A stretch of DNA of 46,712 nt from Muribaculaceae bacterium (GTDB lineage: Bacteria; Bacteroidota; Bacteroidia; Bacteroidales; Muribaculaceae): positions 1 to 46,712 of the forward strand of contig JAFLTZ010000006.1 in the NCBI GenBank assembly GCA_022509045.1, read 5' to 3'. Shown one piece after another: positions 43,795 to 46,712 of this stretch. Position 1 is the first letter of the stretch; each line of letters starts with the position of its first letter. Made by a program: the position numbers and the translations under genes. The notes beneath the pieces are model-generated. The model had not been told where the DNA came from and searched no databases. It worked only from the letters and a program-made list of their open reading frames with translations.

Positions 43795-44589
43795 TTATTT
43801 TTTCAAATGAAGATATGCATGAATCCATCCCACTAATAGTGAGCCTCCGGCTATGTTGCCAAGCGTGGATGGTATGAGATTATTGCAGATTGCCTCGGTA
43901 ACACTGATGTTTGCACCTTCGAGCATTCCGGCCGGGATAAAAAACATATTTGCAATACAGTGCTCATAACCCAATGCCACAAAAGCCATAACCGGCAACC
44001 AACATCCGGCCATCTTATCAGTGAGAGAGTGCCCGCTAATTGCCAACCACACCGCCGCGCACACACACCAGTTCGCACCGATGCCTTTTAGGAATACAAC
44101 GTGCCACGGCATCGACACTTTTGTTTCCGCTATTTTGATTATAGCGTCATGGTACGGCCCTGATGCTGTGAGCCCGCACAGATATACCATAAAATATGTG
44201 AATATCACGGCTCCTGCAAAATTGCCGAAATACACAATACACCAATTTTTTATAACAGAGATGAAATTGTAGTCTTTACGCATGTATCCCGGTATCAGCA
44301 CCGCATTGTTGCCGGTGAATAGTTCGGCTCCGAGTACCACTACCAATATGAGACCGATAGGGAACATTGTGCCGCTAAGGATTTTTTGCATCCCCGGATT
44401 GTTGGCTGTGATTTCCGGGAATCCATAACCTATAATTACCGATAATATACCTCCTAATGCTATATAAGCGCCCGCGAGCATAGTAGAGATAATCATTTTG
44501 CAATTATTACCACCCGATGTGAGGCGCACTTTTTTGGTTCCGGCAGCTAATACGGATTCTATTACTTGGTTCGGTGATTTTATTTCCAT
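43795..44589 (-). CDS. Formate/nitrite transporter family channel
   Basis: 264 aa from ATG 44589; 15 extra codons upstream to 44634 are poor in family resemblance and overlap the promoter. Six membrane helices with FNT signatures: AGAYIALGGILSVIIG in helix 1, the slit-loop region GAELFTGNNAV, KGIGANWCVCAAVWLA, and ALGYEHCIANMFFIPAG containing the conserved central His. Pentameric FNT channels move formate, nitrite or hydrosulfide. The substrate cannot be read from sequence, though formate or hydrosulfide fits an anaerobe. Confidence 0.92.
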   Translation of the reverse strand: MEIKSPNQVIESVLAAGTKKVRLTSGGNNCKMIISTMLAGAYIALGGILSVIIGYGFPEITANNPGMQKILSGTMFPIGLILVVVLGAELFTGNNAVLIPGYMRKDYNFISVIKNWCIVYFGNFAGAVIFTYFMVYLCGLTASGPYHDAIIKIAETKVSMPWHVVFLKGIGANWCVCAAVWLAISGHSLTDKMAGCWLPVMAFVALGYEHCIANMFFIPAGMLEGANISVTEAICNNLIPSTLGNIAGGSLLVGWIHAYLHLKK

Positions 44590-44621
44590 AGGGGTATTTT
44601 CTTTTTTTTTGATTGTCACCA

Positions 44622-44629
44622 CAAAGATA
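44622..44629 (-). promoter_or_regulatory. -7 box of FNT gene promoter
   Basis: Minus strand TATCTTTG, full consensus, about 33 bases before the ATG at 44589. The -33 element is not clear. Confidence 0.55.
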
Positions 44630-44657
44630 AACATAATTTTGGCTATTTCACTAATTG

Positions 44658-44688
44658 TTGCGTATATTGTTTTCTTTTATTACCTTTG
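44658..44688 (+). promoter_or_regulatory. Plus-strand promoter with no adjacent gene
   Basis: TTG (44658-44660), a 20-base spacer, TACCTTTG (44681-44688), full consensus. The next ORF is rpsU, about 250 bases on, which has a nearer promoter. It may produce a small RNA or a long rpsU leader. Confidence 0.55.
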
Positions 44689-44823
44689 CACCGCCTTGTC
44701 TGAAAATTGGATGAGATTTTAATTTTTTTAGTTGAAAGGAGTGTGATTCCTGCTTTAGATATAATTAGCTATACATATCAATGTAAATATGCGCTTGACG
44801 GCACTTTGGTCGTGTGAGTTGCG

Positions 44824-44850
44824 TGCGTAAATTATTTTTCAATTTATGCA
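44824..44850 (+). repeat. Inverted repeat upstream of rpsU promoter
   Basis: TGCGTAAATT (44824-44833) and AATTTATGCA (44841-44850): ten pairs, one a G-U wobble, with a seven-base loop, ending six bases before the rpsU -33 element. An A-run follows on the plus strand, so it is not a normal plus-strand terminator. Operator or RNA hairpin are both possible. Confidence 0.5.
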
Positions 44851-44856
44851 AAAAAG

Positions 44857-44887
44857 TTTGCAGTGTAAAGTTTTATATTTAATTTTG
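44857..44887 (+). promoter_or_regulatory. rpsU promoter
   Basis: TTTG (44857-44860), a 19-base spacer, TAATTTTG (44880-44887), full consensus. Gives an A-rich leader of about 50 bases without Shine-Dalgarno before the rpsU ATG. Confidence 0.8.
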
Positions 44888-44940
44888 CACCGCTAAAAAT
44901 AAGAATCAAAAAAATCAATTAAAAAAATAAACATCAAAAA

Positions 44941-45135
44941 ATGATTATCGTACAAGTTAAAGAAGGAGAGAATATTGAAAGAGCTCTCAAAAAATTTAAA
45001 AGAAAATTTGAAAAAACAGGTATCGTAAAAGAACTTCGTGCTCGTCAGGCATTTGAAAAACCATCGGTAACCAACCGTAAAAAAATGATGAAAGCTGTGT
45101 ATGTGCAGCAGCTTCGTCGCCAGGATGAGGATTAA
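44941..45135 (+). CDS. rpsU: 30S ribosomal protein bS21
   Basis: 64 aa, highly basic, with the family start MIIVQVKEGENIERALKKFKRK and the RARQAFEKPS segment. In Bacteroidota bS21 helps cover the anti-Shine-Dalgarno end of 16S rRNA. In some flavobacteria rpsU itself carries a strong Shine-Dalgarno for autoregulation; here the leader is A-rich with none. It is followed by xerC, hpf and tRNA genes, an order common in Bacteroidales. Confidence 0.97.
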   Translation: MIIVQVKEGENIERALKKFKRKFEKTGIVKELRARQAFEKPSVTNRKKMMKAVYVQQLRRQDED

Positions 45136-45180
45136 TCTTGTTTTTGTATTGACATCATGCACACGGCTGCCTGCTAAATA

Positions 45181-45210
45181 AATTGAAAATAATTTGTATT
45201 TTTCAATTTT
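45181..45210 (+). terminator. Weak terminator after rpsU
   Basis: AATTGAAAA (45181-45189) pairs with TTTTCAATT (45200-45208), loop ten bases, followed by T-rich sequence. It is all A/T-rich and overlaps the -33 box of the next promoter, so termination is probably partial. Confidence 0.4.
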
Positions 45211-45224
45211 ATTGCATAACTTAG
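45193..45224 (+). promoter_or_regulatory. xerC promoter
   Basis: TTTG (45193-45196), a 20-base spacer, TAACTTAG (45217-45224). One departure from consensus in the -7 box. The 5' UTR would be about 25 bases. Confidence 0.6.
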
Positions 45225-45252
45225 CCGATACTTAAGATAAGTTTTGTTGCAG

Positions 45253-46173
45253 ATGTATAGCGTGATTGAAGAATACATAACATATATACGGTATGAGTTG
45301 AATCGTTCAACTCATACCGTTTCTGCTTACAAGACAGATATAGAGGAGTTTTTTGCCTGGCTGCGTTGCATTAAAAACGTCACCGATATTGAGTTGAAAC
45401 AAATTACAGCTCGTGATATCAGACGCTGGATGGTTGAACTTTCTGAGCAAAATATATCTCCTCGTTCGGTGCGGAGAAAATTGCAGGCTCTCAGAAGTTT
45501 GTTTGTATGGGCAGCAAAGCGTGGATATATTGAAAATGACCCGGCGCGAAAAATAGCATTGCCCAAATTCGAGTCACGATTGCCTGAATGGGTGCGACCG
45601 GAAGTGCTCGAGGGTATAATAGATGGTAATAGTGACGATAGCTCAGTTCAACTCGATTTGCGCACTATCCGTGATAAATTGATAATTCAGTGTTTTTATG
45701 AAACGGGAATCCGTAGCGAAGAACTTATAACTTTGCGCGATGCTGATGTGGATGTCGCGCGTGCCGAAATAAAAGTGTTGGGTAAACGAAACAAACAAAG
45801 AATAATACCGATAGGGCCGCTTTTGTTGGAAGCGTTGACACAATATCGTGAGATGCGAAATAAATCTACGGGACGGTCTGAGACGTTTTTTGTGCTTGAT
45901 TCCGGTGAACAACTTTATCCCATGTACGTTTATAGAGTAGTAAGGCAAGTTTTATCAGAAGCCGGACAGCCCGGAAAAAGTCCGCATAAATTACGACATT
46001 CGTTTGCTTCGGCTATGCTCAATGGTGGCGCTGAAATCAATTCTGTTAAGGACTTGCTTGGACATGCATCGCTTGCTGCTACTCAGGTTTATACGCATGT
46101 CACTGTGAATGAACTCAAGGAAAATTACAAACAAGCTCATCCTCGAGCTGATAAAGAAAGGAGAAAAATATGA
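45253..46173 (+). CDS. xerC: Tyrosine recombinase XerC/XerD
   Basis: 306 aa from ATG 45253 (an in-frame TTG three codons earlier is less likely). An N-terminal SAM-like core-binding domain (about 1-90) and C-terminal catalytic domain with the full set R154 (TGIRSEEL), K178, H245 and R248 (HKLRHSFA), H271 (LGHAS) and nucleophile Y280. Length and lack of extra domains suggest the chromosome-dimer resolvase acting at dif, not an integrase of a mobile element. Codons 12-23 contain a perfect inverted repeat (45288-45320). It overlaps hpf by four bases. Confidence 0.92.
   Translation: MYSVIEEYITYIRYELNRSTHTVSAYKTDIEEFFAWLRCIKNVTDIELKQITARDIRRWMVELSEQNISPRSVRRKLQALRSLFVWAAKRGYIENDPARKIALPKFESRLPEWVRPEVLEGIIDGNSDDSSVQLDLRTIRDKLIIQCFYETGIRSEELITLRDADVDVARAEIKVLGKRNKQRIIPIGPLLLEALTQYREMRNKSTGRSETFFVLDSGEQLYPMYVYRVVRQVLSEAGQPGKSPHKLRHSFASAMLNGGAEINSVKDLLGHASLAATQVYTHVTVNELKENYKQAHPRADKERRKI
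45288..45320 (+). repeat. Perfect 15-bp inverted repeat inside xerC
   Basis: ACGGTATGAGTTGAA (45288-45302), spacer TCG, TTCAACTCATACCGT (45306-45320). All 15 pairs match. In the mRNA it would form a very stable hairpin with a three-base loop, beginning 35 bases after the start codon. No T-run follows. Confidence 0.9.
46157..46163 (+). promoter_or_regulatory. Shine-Dalgarno of the hibernation factor gene
   Basis: AAAGGAG lies six bases before ATG 46170, inside the end of xerC. It is one of the few convincing Shine-Dalgarno sequences in the window. Confidence 0.6.
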
Positions 46174-46466
46174 AAGTAACTGTAAATGCAATCCATTTTG
46201 ATGCAAGTGAGAAACTCGTGAATTTTATCAATCGCAAGGTTGACAAATTAACCAAGCATCATGATAATATCTTAGATGCGGAGGTAACTTTAAAAGTGGT
46301 AAAGCCGGAAACGTCGATGAATAAGGAGGTGAGTGTTAAAATTTCATATCCCGATCAGGCTGCAGCGTTTGCTTCAAAAACGGCAGATACATTTGAAGAA
46401 GCAGTCGATAACTGCATCGATGCACTGAAAAAACAACTCGAAAAAGTAAAAGCTAAACATATTTAA
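46170..46466 (+). CDS. hpf: Short ribosome hibernation promoting factor
   Basis: 98 aa, the short HPF/RaiA (YfiA) form that binds the 30S decoding centre in stationary phase; the C-terminal dimerisation domain of long HPF is absent. N-terminal VTVNAIHFDASEKLVNFINRK and the helix TFEEAVDNCIDALKKQLEK are typical. ATGA overlap with xerC gives translational coupling. A terminator follows at 46484. Confidence 0.93.
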   Translation: MKVTVNAIHFDASEKLVNFINRKVDKLTKHHDNILDAEVTLKVVKPETSMNKEVSVKISYPDQAAAFASKTADTFEEAVDNCIDALKKQLEKVKAKHI

Positions 46467-46483
46467 TGACATGGCATATCAAA

Positions 46484-46511
46484 TAAAAGGACCGGTATTT
46501 TCCGGTCCTTT
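46484..46511 (+). terminator. Terminator after hpf
   Basis: AAAGGACCGG (46485-46494) pairs perfectly with CCGGTCCTTT (46502-46511), with a seven-base loop. The T-run beyond the stem is short. Confidence 0.8.
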
Positions 46512-46586
46512 GTTGTGTCTGTTAGTGATTTATGATAGTTGGCTTACAGATAAAATATATTTTTTCAAAAAAATAATGGAAGATAT

Positions 46587-46617
46587 TTTGCTGTTATCAA
46601 AAATATATCTAACTTTG
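46587..46617 (+). promoter_or_regulatory. tRNA operon promoter
   Basis: TTTG (46587-46590), a 19-base spacer, TAACTTTG (46610-46617), full consensus; start about 35 bases before the mature tRNA 5' end. Confidence 0.8.
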
Positions 46618-46658
46618 CATCCGATTTCCCACATGGCAAGCTGTGTGTGAAACCAAAG

Positions 46659-46712
46659 GCCTCTTTAGCTCAGTTGGCCAGAGCACGTGATTTGTAATCT
46701 CGGGGTCGTTGG
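46659..46712 (+). tRNA. tRNA-Thr (TGT anticodon), 3' end beyond window
   Basis: The 5' acceptor strand starts at 46659, followed by a D-arm GCTC...GAGC and an anticodon loop TTTGTAA with anticodon TGT (threonine, codon ACA). The T-arm is cut by the window end. The anticodon stem pairs CGTGA with TCTCG, leaving a T-T mismatch at pair 29-41. Position after hpf is usual for a Bacteroidales tRNA cluster ahead of tuf. Confidence 0.88.

Larger units (their letters stand above)
44590..44856. other. Divergent intergenic region FNT/rpsU
   Basis: The gap between the FNT gene and rpsU is 351 bases with no protein gene. It holds a minus-strand -7 box (44622-44629), a plus-strand promoter (44658-44688) far upstream of rpsU, an inverted repeat (44824-44850) and, just beyond this entry, the proximal rpsU promoter. 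No tRNA or recognisable riboswitch was seen between them. Confidence 0.6.

Noticed and set aside
45288..45320. Invertible promoter or phase-variation site next to a tyrosine recombinase
   Set aside because: The inverted arms are three bases apart and lie inside the recombinase coding region, so there is no segment to invert. The recombinase resembles the housekeeping Xer type.
1..46712. CRISPR arrays, insertion sequences or prophage
   Set aside because: I saw no regularly spaced direct repeats, transposase or phage structural genes; gene content is mostly conserved chromosome backbone.

Overview
The window is a chromosomal segment from a member of the Bacteroidota, most likely order Bacteroidales and plausibly Muribaculaceae or a relative. 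The evidence is threefold. Promoters follow the Bacteroidota pattern TTTG, 19-21 nt, TAnnTTTG. Most genes lack a Shine-Dalgarno sequence. The families are typical of the order: DUF4493/PCMD and BACON lipoproteins, a porin of the OprO/P type, a BspA-like repeat protein, a split his operon, and the order rpsU-xerC-hpf-tRNA. I saw no prophage, transposase, insertion sequence or CRISPR array.

Layout. 1-4060: end of an outer-membrane porin gene, then mfd. 4175-10136: his operon (hisG-hisD-hisC-hisB) followed by an RNA m5C methyltransferase gene. The operon is preceded by an unannotated 19-codon His-rich leader peptide and an intrinsic terminator, which together form a his attenuator. 10138-12583: panB and a BspA-like surface protein on the minus strand. 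12888-19856: pdxA followed by an inositol-lipid cluster (nucleotidyltransferase, ATP-grasp-like protein, CDP-alcohol phosphatidyltransferase, HAD phosphatase, myo-inositol-phosphate synthase), then a methyltransferase-like gene. 19952-24377: a membrane-anchored TPR protein, cysK, miaA and a secreted C69 dipeptidase.

24644-38502 is a dense plus-strand array. It holds three DUF4493-type lipoproteins, two paralogous small outer-membrane barrels, a fourth lipoprotein with a PCMD-like C-terminus, a DUF4105 (Lnb-like) membrane protein, an alkaline-phosphatase-fold protein that has lost nearly all of its catalytic and metal-binding residues, and a dGTPase. The tight spacing and overlaps from 24644 to 37159 suggest co-transcription and a shared envelope role. 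This is the best candidate for an undescribed system. 38518-41945 holds a GT2 glycosyltransferase, parE (probably nearly leaderless) and coaD. 42067-44589 holds two small unknown membrane proteins, a secreted esterase and a formate/nitrite-type channel on the minus strand. 44857-46712 holds rpsU, xerC (with a perfect 15-bp inverted repeat inside its coding region), the ribosome hibernation factor gene, and a tRNA-Thr cut by the window edge.

Functional links. The inositol cluster should convert glucose-6-phosphate to inositol-3-phosphate and then to inositol phospholipids or sphingolipids; the ATP-grasp-like member has no role that I can assign. The lipoprotein array couples several probable surface lipoproteins with a DUF4105 protein of the family recently linked to lipoprotein N-acylation in Bacteroides. 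All family calls come from reading motifs by eye, without database searches.
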